Positions 17,774 through 25,103 of a stretch of 64,000 nucleotides of DNA are shown here, piece after piece. The position numbers and the translations under genes were made by a program. The stretch is from contig NZ_CP099959.1 of NCBI RefSeq assembly GCF_040409815.1, forward strand, positions 1,116,001 to 1,180,000, given 5' to 3'. The notes under the pieces were generated by a model that saw only the letters and a program-made list of their open reading frames with translations, searched no databases and had not been told where the DNA came from. The first letter of the stretch is position 1. Each line of letters begins with the position of its first letter. The DNA comes from Polynucleobacter sp. UK-FUSCHL-C3 (GTDB lineage Bacteria > Pseudomonadota > Gammaproteobacteria > Burkholderiales > Burkholderiaceae).

Positions 17774-18033
17774 GTTTTAGGTACGCATGCAATCTTTGTA
17801 TGGCTATCCCATTGTAGTAAAGGCACTACTTTTAATGCTTTTCTACATTCATTACTTCTGATCATATATATCTCAAAATGATTCGTGGCGAATGTACTTA
17901 CTTTTGAGATAGTTGATTCTATATTCTTGAAAAGAGCTCATCCAAATCTGTCCAAATTTGAACAGTGAATACATAAAATTTTTCATTCTAATAATCCTTG
18001 ATTGTTTCATAGAATTTTTTGGTTAAATTTAAA

Positions 18034-18567
18034 TTATGTGAATTTTTCGCATAAGAGGTAATACCAATTAGTTTGACGTTGAATACTTTCCTTTACTACT
18101 GAGCGCCAATTAGCTCTTGGTAATGACATTTCTGCCTCCACATCACCGTAGATATTCCTGATAGTCAATTGATGCCTATCACATAAACGTCGAATTGCAT
18201 GATTTTCAACAACACAATGCATCAATAAATTTTGATAACCACGATTTTGTGCCCATACAATTGCTTCACCCAATAACCTATCCGCAACCCCTTGGCGACG
18301 AAATTCTTTTTTAACAATAACGCCAAACTCGATGACGTTGTTTGAAATAGCGATGTGTAAGACCCCCGCCCATTGATCATCCTGATGGTAAATTAAAAAG
18401 TGGTGATTCGCAGGTTCGCGTTTCCACTTATTAATGAGATGATCAATACCCTTTGGGTTTAGACTAAATCCAAAATAACTACGCAAGGTCTCAGCATCCA
18501 AACTTTTTAGCCAAGCGCAAATACGTCGCATTTGAGTATTTGGCATAAAGTAGGTATACGCTGTCAT
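18034..18567 (-). CDS. GNAT-family N-acetyltransferase
   Basis: The 177-residue protein has the GNAT acetyl-CoA-binding motif A: EFGVIVKKEFRRQGVADRLLGEAIVWAQNRGY, with the pyrophosphate loop RRQGVA. Downstream NLLMHCVVENHAIRRLCDRH resembles motif B, including the common N-x-x-x-R pattern. The substrate cannot be inferred. A tiny gene (18571-18675) ends only 3 nt upstream of its start on the same strand, so the two are probably co-transcribed. Confidence 0.88.
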   Translation of the reverse strand: MTAYTYFMPNTQMRRICAWLKSLDAETLRSYFGFSLNPKGIDHLINKWKREPANHHFLIYHQDDQWAGVLHIAISNNVIEFGVIVKKEFRRQGVADRLLGEAIVWAQNRGYQNLLMHCVVENHAIRRLCDRHQLTIRNIYGDVEAEMSLPRANWRSVVKESIQRQTNWYYLLCEKFT

Positions 18568-18570
18568 GTC

Positions 18571-18675
18571 CTAAGATCCTATTGGATAGTTTTTTTGGTT
18601 GCGGCTTAAATATGCATGCCGTGCTTCAGCCCATGTCATTAAGAATTTCCAAAATAGATTGATAAGTTTGCGCAT
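18571..18675 (-). CDS. Tiny WAEAR protein, family member 1
   Basis: A 34-residue product starts at ATG 18675 after an AAGGA ribosome site and ends 3 nt before the GNAT gene. It reads MRKLINLFWKFLMTWAEARH..., a short hydrophobic helix followed by a basic, polar tail. The product of 20178-20285 has the same size and the same LxxWAEAR(K/H)A centre, which supports translation of both. Function unknown; a membrane-surface helix is possible. Confidence 0.55.
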   Translation of the reverse strand: MRKLINLFWKFLMTWAEARHAYLSRNQKNYPIGS

Positions 18676-18887
18676 GACCATTCCTTATAGAGTGCATCGA
18701 TTTATCGGGGGATTTTTACCCTTTTTGAGGGTTAACCCTGATTAAACTATACATTTCAATTATTAATGTTGCATGACAGCAACTTAAGACTTTGGTAATA
18801 GCAACTTGGGGTGGCAATAGTTATGATTCTTGTTGGCCCAAAGCGGAATCAACTGGCACTGAGGCTAAAAGATCCATTTCTAAGGCC

Positions 18888-19637
18888 TTAAATTGCTCTA
18901 GAAACCAATTCATAACTCTTTTGAGCCAAATGTGACCGGGTTGGCGGTGAGTCTTTTTCAGGATCAAACGTGGGTAATACAGCCACCCTAACTTCAAGCT
19001 GTCGATCATTCATGATTTTTTTCATTGATTCCAAGATACCCATATCACCAACAAATGCTGGAACAGTACTTCGTTCGCCAGTCCCCCTTGAGCGATATTG
19101 AATCGCCAAAGACCAGACTGGCGCATTTGACATCACGGCCGACTCAAATAAACTTGCCTTAAATGGCAAAAGGCCAGACCCTTCAGTAGTGGTGCCTTCA
19201 GGAAAAATACAAAACGATTGATGACTTAAATCCTGCGCCATTTGATCCACGATTTGTCTTGCATGGCGAGCACTATCTCTCCTAATAAAAATAGTTCCTA
19301 TTTTTTTTGAAATCCAACCAAAAACTGGCCATGAGGCAATTTCAGACTTAGCCACAAAGCTCACCGGAATAAAGCTGTTGATTACATGGGTGTCAATCCA
19401 AGAAATATGATTAGAAACAAACAAGCAAGGCTTGTCCGGGAGCCCTTGAGGAGCTTCAACTCGAAGCCTGAGACCAGCAATTTTTAATAACCATTTAGAC
19501 CAGCGAGAGCTGTGTTTTTGCTTCGCGTTTGAACCAATGATTGGGAAAAAAACTGAAAGCGTAAACAACGCCCCAAGAATATGAAGTACCAACAAAAACC
19601 AAAATCCATAACGAATAAATTGGGAGCTTTTTTGCAT
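18888..19637 (-). CDS. plsC: 1-acyl-sn-glycerol-3-phosphate acyltransferase (PlsC-like)
   Basis: The 249-residue protein has an N-terminal membrane helix (about 8-32), the catalytic HX4D motif in SNHISWIDTHV near residue 76, the IFIRRDSARHARQI region and the FPEGTTTEGSGLLPFK glycerol-phosphate-binding motif near 145. These define the LPLAT/PlsC family, which adds the second acyl chain to lysophosphatidic acid at the inner membrane. Because a core plsC is expected elsewhere, this copy may have a specialised acceptor, for example an ornithine or hopanoid lipid. It is monocistronic in this module. Confidence 0.9.
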   Translation of the reverse strand: MQKSSQFIRYGFWFLLVLHILGALFTLSVFFPIIGSNAKQKHSSRWSKWLLKIAGLRLRVEAPQGLPDKPCLFVSNHISWIDTHVINSFIPVSFVAKSEIASWPVFGWISKKIGTIFIRRDSARHARQIVDQMAQDLSHQSFCIFPEGTTTEGSGLLPFKASLFESAVMSNAPVWSLAIQYRSRGTGERSTVPAFVGDMGILESMKKIMNDRQLEVRVAVLPTFDPEKDSPPTRSHLAQKSYELVSRAI

Positions 19638-19683
19638 TTAATGTCTCGATTCGTAAATTAGATTGTTTATATCAAATTGAAAT

Positions 19684-19752
19684 GAAAAAACCACCCGAAG
19701 GTGGTTTTGGTAACTCTTAGTGGCCTGGTACAAATCGCTATATTTTAACTAT
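19684..19752. repeat. Flank repeat A, copy 2
   Basis: The hairpin ACCACC-cgaa-GGTGGT with flanking A and T runs, then GGTAACTCTTAGTGGCCTGG and TACAAATCGC, leads into the fragment at 19753. It closely matches the sequence before fragment 1 (5847) and before the fragment at 37074. The hairpin may act as a terminator in both directions. Confidence 0.75.
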
Positions 19753-19815
19753 TGGCCTGCCCAGCACGATTGGCTTCGCCGATACTTCGTGTTCGAATGT
19801 GCTACCTACGCCTTG
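19753..19815 (-). repeat. tRNA-Arg 3' fragment 5 (with T-arm insertion)
   Basis: The acceptor end TGGCCTGCCCAGCACGAT is followed by the same interruption of about 20 nt (TGGCTTCGCCGATACTTC) as in fragment 1, then GTTCGAATGTGCTACC and ACGCCTTG. Both the insertion and the flank are shared with 5916, so these two ends share a common origin. Confidence 0.8.
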
Positions 19816-20012
19816 CCTAGGGAAGGTAAATCTCTACTTTTGCTAAGCCGGTGTTGGTCTATTTTGGGTTATATTACTTACGACAAACAGTACTTTTAGT
19901 CATAAACTTAAAGACTTTTAATCAAAAAATTTATTTTACTGTCATGCAATATTCATCATTAAGGCACAAACTAACATTTTAGTTAATCTAGTTTTCTTAC
20001 AATGGGCCTTAA

Positions 20013-20174
20013 ATGACGCAATTAATGAGTCTCTTGGATCGAGTCTTTGGCAACTTGACTAGTGGCAATGATTTAGAGAATTACATCAATAGCCGCAACC
20101 CTAATAGTCATCGGCAGGTAGAGCAACTAACTCGCAACTACCTTCATCACGTTACCACTTCAAGGATACTCTAA
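20013..20174 (+). CDS. Small DUF3563-like protein
   Basis: The 53-residue product begins MTQLMSLLDRVFGNLTSG and continues NDLENYINSRNPNSHRQVEQ, a pattern like the short betaproteobacterial DUF3563-type proteins (helix, then an ExYI-S-NP loop, then a helix). It ends 3 nt before the WAEAR gene and two more small genes follow, suggesting a small operon. Function unknown in the family. The assignment rests on resemblance seen by eye. Confidence 0.55.
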   Translation: MTQLMSLLDRVFGNLTSGNDLENYINSRNPNSHRQVEQLTRNYLHHVTTSRIL

Positions 20175-20177
20175 ATC

Positions 20178-20285
20178 ATGACAAAACTAAAACGCTTGAT
20201 TATTAAAGCCGCTCTAGCTTGGGCTGAGGCTCGTAAAGCCAATTCCCGTCGCTATATCAATCACCGCTTGGGTTCACAAGCTTAA
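20178..20285 (+). CDS. Tiny WAEAR protein, family member 2
   Basis: A 35-residue basic product (MTKLKRLIIKAALAWAEARK, then a tail rich in Arg, Asn and Tyr) sits 3 nt after the upstream small gene and 16 nt before the next. Its centre matches the 34-residue product at 18571-18675 (WAEAR). Conservation of this core in two separate modules argues that the frame is real. Function unknown. Confidence 0.55.
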   Translation: MTKLKRLIIKAALAWAEARKANSRRYINHRLGSQA

Positions 20286-20301
20286 TTTAGGACAAGACTA
20301 A

Positions 20302-20484
20302 ATGAAGTTAACTGTCTTTCGTTACAAAGTCTGGGATCATCAAGACGATAATCATGTTCATATCGCTCCTTATTATGCTATTCGAGAATTTATTGAGCAC
20401 TTAGAAGGCGCAACAGTAATTGAAGATGATTACATAGAAGTAGATGAATCTGACCTGGATACTGATGGACGAATCGCTGTCTAA
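20302..20484 (+). CDS. Small YRYKV-type acidic protein, family member 1
   Basis: The 60-residue protein starts MKLTVFRYKVWDHQDDNHVH and ends EVDESDLDTDGRIAV. It is closely related to the product of 28699-28896 (same start, same APYYAIREFIEHLE-like centre, same tail), so this is a real conserved family. A GGA ribosome site precedes the ATG. Both copies have an RxxWQ small-protein gene close by, though in opposite order. Function unknown; the ends resemble small DNA- or modification-related phage proteins only weakly. Confidence 0.7.
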   Translation: MKLTVFRYKVWDHQDDNHVHIAPYYAIREFIEHLEGATVIEDDYIEVDESDLDTDGRIAV

Positions 20485-20882
20485 GATGAAGTTTAAGTTA
20501 TCGCTACATCCCATAGAAACTTCCACTGTCCTGACAACTTTTTATATCTGACTGGCATCTTTATAAATCTGCTGATGCCCTTTATCCACCAGCTGAATAA
20601 GCTATCCATAAATTGATGACGTTGAGCAACCATGACGTTATAAATTGTTAGATTCATTTAGATGTAGAAAAAGTTTTATATTTACAATTTTTTTGTAAAT
20701 TTTACTTATAAGATTGTTGTTTTCAATCATCAATTTTTAAGTCATACATAGACATGTCATCACAAACACATCAGAATTTGCTTAAGCAAACAGTCTGAAG
20801 AGTAAATCATAATCTATCGAAGTTAGCTATCAAATTTCTCTTCAGTTTTTTGGGTCAAAAACCTGACATAGCACTGGGGGTC
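20485..20882. other. Interval without a recognised gene
   Basis: About 400 bases of AT-rich sequence between two small genes. Part of it (around 20500-20560) resembles the sequence after the related gene at 28896, including CTGACTGGCA-like words, so it may be residual sequence of a duplicated small-gene cassette. No convincing frame, repeat or hairpin was found. Confidence 0.35.
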
Positions 20883-21050
20883 ATGATGAAGAAGTACCAC
20901 TTCCTAAATGAAGATGATGATTACTTTAATGAGTATGCAGATACGATCAAATATGATCTATTAAAAGATCGGCTACATTGGCAACATCAAGCACGTAAGG
21001 CAATTTATTTGGAATATTATTTTTCAGAAGATGAATGTGATTTTGATTAA
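20883..21050 (+). CDS. Small acidic protein with RxxWQ motif, family member 2
   Basis: The product (55 residues from ATG 20883; 54 from 20886) is very acidic: LNEDDDYFNEYADTIKYDLL, then KDRLHWQHQARKA and an acidic tail. The DRLHWQH core matches ERLIWQH in the protein at 28512 and DRMIWQY in 14455. GGGGG precedes the start by a few bases. An upstream in-frame start at 20850 would add 11 residues but lacks a ribosome site. Function unknown. Confidence 0.6.
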   Translation: MMKKYHFLNEDDDYFNEYADTIKYDLLKDRLHWQHQARKAIYLEYYFSEDECDFD

Positions 21051-21639
21051 AAATAGTCTCTAAATTTTATAATATGGCCAACTAGAGAGCCGCCTGACCA
21101 ATATATGAAACTGACATATTAAACTCAAATATGACAATTTCACCTCTCAAAATATTTTCATGGTTATTTCATTCTATGATGGACATGTCATATTTAATCA
21201 CCAAGAATGATATCTACCTTTGGAATATATGGATCCATTCTGATTGTTACTAGTTGTGATTAATTTGGTCCAACAGCCCATGGGTAGCTAAAACTGAAAA
21301 ATTTAGAAAGAGCATCCATCACTACCTTTACTACTGAAGATCGAGAAAAGGCTGAGAAAGAACCAATTCCTTTTTACGGCTATTATCACTTCAAGGATTC
21401 ATCTTCTCAAGATAAAAATGTTTTGCATCCAGTCTTGAGAAAAATTAAAGTTGAATATCAGGCGGATGACAGCAGCGAGGATTTGAAGGCTTAGGCTTTA
21501 GTGGTCTTTAAATTTTTTGTTCATTCACATAATTAATTTTGTACGACACTCAGTGATGTAGTACTAAAGAAGATTTCCAGATTTCTTGGAAGCCCTTGGA
21601 AAATTAAACCTTAGGCGCCATGCCCATTGCTTCCTCTAC
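21051..21639 (+). other. Interval with a possible decayed frame (21288-21494)
   Basis: Most of the nearly 600 bases show nothing. From 21288 to the TAG at 21492 one frame stays open and reads like protein (ITTFTTEDREKAEKEPIPF, then YGYYHFKDSSSQDKNVLHPV and an acidic end), but it has no ATG and a stop just upstream at 21285. It may be the remnant of a small gene. No family recognised. Confidence 0.35.
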
Positions 21640-22014
21640 TTAATCTCCATTCGAACAACTCAATCTGCCATTAATCCTGGCATTAGGATCCACATGCAAG
21701 CGCTCAAATTTAATATCCCCGCTAACAGTCGCACCAGAGCAAACCTCCACTGTTCCGTTAGCCACAACATTGCCTTCTACCTTACCAGCGATAACTATAT
21801 TGCTACAAGTAATATTACCCTTAACGCTAGCATACTTATCAATCCATAGAATACATTTACCATTTTCAAGCTCGACAATATCGCCCAAGACTTGCCCCAC
21901 TACATGAAAATTATCTCTCGTCACTAACTTTCCTTGAATAACGCATTTAGAACCCAAAGTACTATTAAAGGTAATTTTTTGAGATTGTAATAATGGGGGT
22001 ATTCTTTTGCTCAT
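21640..22014 (-). CDS. Bactofilin-like polymer-forming protein 1
   Basis: The 124-residue protein from ATG 22014 consists of short repeats with the bactofilin beta-helix rhythm: GKLVTRDNFHVVGQVLGDI, KGNITCSNIVIAGKVEGNVV, VSGDIKFERLHVDPNARING. Bactofilins self-assemble into filaments that place cell-wall enzymes or shape cells. The frame is open back to a TTG at 22050, one base after the stop of the upstream HTH gene, so the two are coupled. It contains several Cys (CVIQG, GKCIL, TCSN, EVCSG), unusual for bactofilins. A second bactofilin is divergent at 22370. Confidence 0.8.
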   Translation of the reverse strand: MSKRIPPLLQSQKITFNSTLGSKCVIQGKLVTRDNFHVVGQVLGDIVELENGKCILWIDKYASVKGNITCSNIVIAGKVEGNVVANGTVEVCSGATVSGDIKFERLHVDPNARINGRLSCSNGD

Positions 22015-22051
22015 ACTCTTTATATGAGAAAGGCTTACTTTATTAACCAAT

Positions 22052-22279
22052 CTATTTTAGATATTGGTCTTTAGATAAACCTAAGTAATCACCAACTCTT
22101 TTTGCCGCCTGTATCTTAATGGTCATGGTGTAGAAGGTCAAAAAAGTATCTGCTTCTTCAAGCTCCTTAATATACCACTTACTCAAACAAACAGCTTTAG
22201 CAAGCACTTCGTGGCTCAAACCCTGCTCCTCGCGAGCGGCGCTTAATATCTCTTTGATGATTCGTTGGTCAGCTTTCAT
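22052..22279 (-). CDS. RodZ-like HTH protein next to bactofilins
   Basis: The 75-residue protein (ATG 22279; a TTG at 22294 is an alternative) has an HTH_25-like domain: IIKEILSAAREEQGLSHEVLAKAVCLSKWYIKELEEAD, then a helix with KRVGDYLGLSKDQYLK. This is the N-terminal fold of RodZ, which binds MreB filaments, without membrane or periplasmic parts. It overlaps nothing but sits 1-37 nt from bactofilin 1 on the same strand and diverges from bactofilin 2. A joint cytoskeletal role is inferred from the context. Confidence 0.7.
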   Translation of the reverse strand: MKADQRIIKEILSAAREEQGLSHEVLAKAVCLSKWYIKELEEADTFLTFYTMTIKIQAAKRVGDYLGLSKDQYLK

Positions 22280-22369
22280 TTTTTTACTAAGCAATATTTG
22301 AAGCTAAAAATGTAAGAATTTTATGGTATGTTACAAATATGTTTTTTTTATTACTTGGGAGTCAAGTTT

Positions 22370-22789
22370 ATGTTTTTTAAAAGCTCCACACCCAATCAAA
22401 CAAGCAAGACAGAAGCAGATCAATTGCAAATTACCCCTATGGCTACTATTCCAACCCCCCAAAACAACAATGACATTAATGCCGGAGAATTAATCGTTGG
22501 AGAGGGGGTAGTCCTAAACGGCACACTTGAAGTGCCAAATAAAGCAATAGTATCAGGCGCAGTTAATGGGGACTTAAAAGTCCTTTCATTAGCGGTAGGG
22601 ATAACAGGCAAAATTGAGGGTAAGGTAATTTGCCAGATAGCAGATATCGCTGGTCATGTGAAAGATGATCTACGGGTGAATGAATTGCTAATTATTAGAG
22701 CAGGCTCAATCATCTCCGGAACTATTTACTACAAAGAGATCGAAATTGAAAAAGGCGCCAAAATTACTGGTCGACTTTCCATGTTGTAA
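22370..22789 (+). CDS. Bactofilin-like polymer-forming protein 2
   Basis: The 139-residue protein starts at ATG 22370 behind GGGAG and reads MFFKSSTPNQTSKTEADQLQ, a disordered head. The bactofilin core follows: ELIVGEGVVLNGTLEVPNK, VSGAVNGDLKVLSLAVG, GKIEGKVICQIADIAGHVKD, GSIISGTIYYKEIEIEKGA. Length and domain are typical for the family. It diverges from the RodZ-like and bactofilin 1 pair across a 90-nt promoter region. Filament formation is expected from the family. The cargo of the filament is unknown. Confidence 0.88.
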   Translation: MFFKSSTPNQTSKTEADQLQITPMATIPTPQNNNDINAGELIVGEGVVLNGTLEVPNKAIVSGAVNGDLKVLSLAVGITGKIEGKVICQIADIAGHVKDDLRVNELLIIRAGSIISGTIYYKEIEIEKGAKITGRLSML

Positions 22790-22964
22790 GAATTATCGTT
22801 TTGAATGACATACAAGCAGCTGCCATCAGTTCGAGTTTCCTCCATCGACACATGACCTGTCTAGATAACAATCTAGGTCTAAGAAGCTTAAAAGCAAGCC
22901 TAATCAATACTAGTCAATGGCCAAAACAAAGCAGAATCATTAATCGTTCCTTGAAGATACCAAA

Positions 22965-23666
22965 ATGAGCACGTGGTTCAATTCTGTGGATATCTACTGT
23001 GAGCGCTTAGATGCGAGTTTTTGGGCTGAGCCTATTAATGCTTTTACTAATCTCTCATTCATCGTGGCAGGATTGTTCATTTGGCGCCTAAGAACTCCCC
23101 GCTCAAATCTGATGGCAATTCTGATGATCCTTATTGGTCTAGGAAGTTTTAGCTTTCATACCTTTGCAAATCGTCTTACCGGCCTATTTGATGTCTTAGC
23201 AATAGCTTTGTATTTAGTGGCCTTTGCATTTCTGATCCCCAAGCAATGGTCGAAAACCTCGATATTGATTCAGCTGGGGTCAGTTATCCTGCTCATCGTC
23301 AGCATTGTTTTAGCTCAATTACTAATTAGTCCCCTAAAGACTGCTCTACCCTGGTTACCCCCCGGCATGTACCTTGGGGCTTGGTTGGCGCTGCTTGGTT
23401 ATGCTTTGATAACTCAATCTTCAAACACGCTAGCAGCGCGATTTTTATGGCTGGCGGTCATTGTTTTTCCATTTTCACTACTGAGTCGTCAACTTGATAT
23501 GCCCTTATGTGACTTAATTGGTGGTTCGCATTGGTTATGGCATCTGCTCAATGGGTTAACTTTGTTTTTGAGTAGTTATGGTCTTTTACAGAACGGCGCT
23601 ATAAATTTAGGTAATTCTATTACTTGGCCTGCCCAGCACGATTCGAACGTGCGACCTACGCCTTAG
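22965..23666 (+). CDS. Ceramidase-family membrane protein, copy 2, with tRNA-encoded tail
   Basis: The first 207 residues equal copy 1 (6028-6684) except V39I. The shared DNA runs from about 22930 to 23586 and corresponds to 5993-6649, with only about two base differences seen by eye. Beyond that the frame continues LLQNGAINLGNSIT and then into the tRNA-Arg fragment, which encodes the last residues WPAQHDSNVRPTP and the stop. The protein is therefore 233 residues with a chimeric C-terminus. The ceramidase pattern (FHTFANR, HWLWHLLNG) is intact, so activity may be kept. Confidence 0.85.
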   Translation: MSTWFNSVDIYCERLDASFWAEPINAFTNLSFIVAGLFIWRLRTPRSNLMAILMILIGLGSFSFHTFANRLTGLFDVLAIALYLVAFAFLIPKQWSKTSILIQLGSVILLIVSIVLAQLLISPLKTALPWLPPGMYLGAWLALLGYALITQSSNTLAARFLWLAVIVFPFSLLSRQLDMPLCDLIGGSHWLWHLLNGLTLFLSSYGLLQNGAINLGNSITWPAQHDSNVRPTP

Positions 23667-23669
23667 AAG
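23625..23669 (-). repeat. tRNA-Arg 3' fragment 6
   Basis: This 45-nt copy is identical to the 3' part of the intact tRNA-Arg. The plus strand of this copy encodes the C-terminus of the second ceramidase protein. Confidence 0.93.
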
Positions 23670-23747
23670 AATTCGTGGCTGCTAGAATATCTATATAATT
23701 CAATGAATTACAGCGTAAAAATGGCACTGTGTAATAAACTGTGCAAT
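23670..23747 (-). repeat. Conserved attP-like tail with tandem decamers, copy 3
   Basis: AATTCGTGGCTGCT...TTCAATGAATTACAGCG is followed by the decamer pair ACTGTGTAAT-aa-ACTGTGCAAT at 23726-23747. Confidence 0.7.
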
Positions 23748-23825
23748 GATTAATAAAAGGAAATCCTGAGCAGCGGGCTCTTTTATTGCTTACAAATAAT
23801 TAGGTCTTTTTCTTATAATTTTTTG

Positions 23826-24611
23826 ATGGATTACATTCTAGTTCTTGGGTGTGGGGACATTGGCTCGGCAGTAGCGCACCAGCTTAAAACTAATGGCTGC
23901 CAAGTAATAATTAGCGATAACCGTTTTCCTGCCCATGCACGCTGCGAAATGGGATTTGTAAACGCTTTTTATGATGACGCCTGTATTTTGGATGGCATAA
24001 AAGCCACTTACGTTGACGCGCCCCAATTTCAAAGAAATGCTGCCGTACTCACCTGCAGCATAGACGTAATGCACATAATGAGTATTGCTAAACCCAAAGT
24101 TGTAATTGATGCGCGTATGAGCAAACGATTGATTGCAACTCCGCCTGCCTGGTGGTCATTTGGAGCGAAACCGCTTCTAATTGGATTGGGTCCTGGATTT
24201 ACGATAGCGCAGAATTGTGATTTTGCTATCGAAACGGCACGCGGTGAATTTCTAGGGGCCGAAGTACTTGGATCCACAAAAGTACTGGATGGCGATCCAT
24301 TGACCGTTCATGGCTTAAGTCGTGAGCGCATTGTGTATTCGCCCAGCGCTGGGGTTTGGCATACTGCATTGAATGTGGGTGACACAGTAAGTAAAGGCGA
24401 TGTTATTGGCTATCTGGATGCAGAGCCGATTCGAGCGCCCGCGAGTGGAACTCTTCGGGGTATAAGCAGAGACACAGCGCACGTAAGGATGAATCAAAAG
24501 ATTATTGAAGTGGATCCATCGCATCAATTAAAACGTACTGGCATTGGGGAACGCCCACTTAAAGTTGCTATAGGGGTAATAGACGCCCTGAAAAAAAGGT
24601 ATGTTTTATAA
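23826..24611 (+). CDS. YqeB/EF2563-like molybdenum hydroxylase accessory protein
   Basis: The 261-residue protein starts YILVLGCGDIGSAVAHQL, a Rossmann nucleotide-binding motif, and has a central IDARMSKRL and the GLGPGFTIAQNCDFAIETARG segment that is diagnostic of the EF2563/YqeB group. The C-terminal half has a biotinyl/lipoyl-like hammerhead (VGDTVSKGDVIGYLDAEPIRAPASG). Family members accompany molybdenum hydroxylases and are thought to help cofactor maturation. Here it shares a module with a molybdopterin sulfite-dehydrogenase-like enzyme of another family, so the partnership is inferred. A terminator hairpin overlaps its stop. Confidence 0.82.
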   Translation: MDYILVLGCGDIGSAVAHQLKTNGCQVIISDNRFPAHARCEMGFVNAFYDDACILDGIKATYVDAPQFQRNAAVLTCSIDVMHIMSIAKPKVVIDARMSKRLIATPPAWWSFGAKPLLIGLGPGFTIAQNCDFAIETARGEFLGAEVLGSTKVLDGDPLTVHGLSRERIVYSPSAGVWHTALNVGDTVSKGDVIGYLDAEPIRAPASGTLRGISRDTAHVRMNQKIIEVDPSHQLKRTGIGERPLKVAIGVIDALKKRYVL

Positions 24612-24640
24612 GGCTCGCTTTTGTATCAAAACGAGCCTTT
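24610..24640. terminator. Bidirectional terminator
   Basis: The hairpin AAGGCTCG...CGAGCCTT with flanking A and T runs lies between the converging YqeB-like and cytochrome c genes and can serve both. Confidence 0.75.
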
Positions 24641-24646
24641 GATCCA

Positions 24647-25036
24647 TCACTTGATTTGTGTTGAATCTCCGCCGACTGGCATTGATTTGTTAGCCGCTAA
24701 ATCGCCATTTTTGAACAGCATAAAGGCAGCAATCGAAGTCTTTTGCTGGTTGTTAATTTTGTTTGGATCATCAAAGGGCATTAGCATTTGCAAGTAGTCA
24801 AACAATCCCTTTGCAGTTTGAAATTTCTTGATATCTTGTCCCTGCCCCCAAATCGGTCTTGGGAACGCAGCTGCATCTCTGCCATTTTCACCATGGCACA
24901 TGGCGCAGTTTTGTTGGTACAGCTTTGCTCCTTCAGCAATCTGCGCACTGGCTCCAGCAGGAGCGCCCGGTCCAGACTGAGCATGAACCAGGGTAGAAAA
25001 ACTCAACGCTAAAACGCTTAAGAATAATTTAGACAT
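24647..25036 (-). CDS. Periplasmic monohaem cytochrome c
   Basis: The 129-residue protein has a signal peptide (LFLSVLALSFSTLVHAQS) and a class I cytochrome c with the haem motif CAMCH near residue 45 and a likely Met ligand in the LMPFDDP segment. It lies directly downstream of the molybdoenzyme gene. In SorAB and SoxCD systems a small cytochrome c takes the two electrons from sulfite oxidation, so it is the probable electron acceptor. A hairpin at 25059 separates the two genes and may set their expression ratio. Confidence 0.88.
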   Translation of the reverse strand: MSKLFLSVLALSFSTLVHAQSGPGAPAGASAQIAEGAKLYQQNCAMCHGENGRDAAAFPRPIWGQGQDIKKFQTAKGLFDYLQMLMPFDDPNKINNQQKTSIAAFMLFKNGDLAANKSMPVGGDSTQIK

Positions 25037-25058
25037 GGTTACTGTTCTTAATTAAAAG

Positions 25059-25083
25059 GCCTTGGGCTATTAACCCAAGGCCC
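25059..25083 (-). terminator. Intercistronic hairpin between molybdoenzyme and cytochrome genes
   Basis: A strong stem GGCCTTGGG...CCCAAGGCC is followed on the minus strand by TTTTAATT. It lies between two genes expected to be co-expressed, so it may be a partial terminator or RNA-stabilising structure. Confidence 0.65.
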
Positions 25084-25103
25084 CATCATCGAAAAAAAAT
25101 AAA

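Noticed and set aside
18821..19009. Minus-strand frame of 62 codons overlapping the end of plsC
   Set aside because: It overlaps the well-supported plsC frame and has no family resemblance or ribosome site.
21586..21849. Plus-strand frame of 87 codons opposite bactofilin 1
   Set aside because: It is antisense to a clear bactofilin frame and has no coding features.
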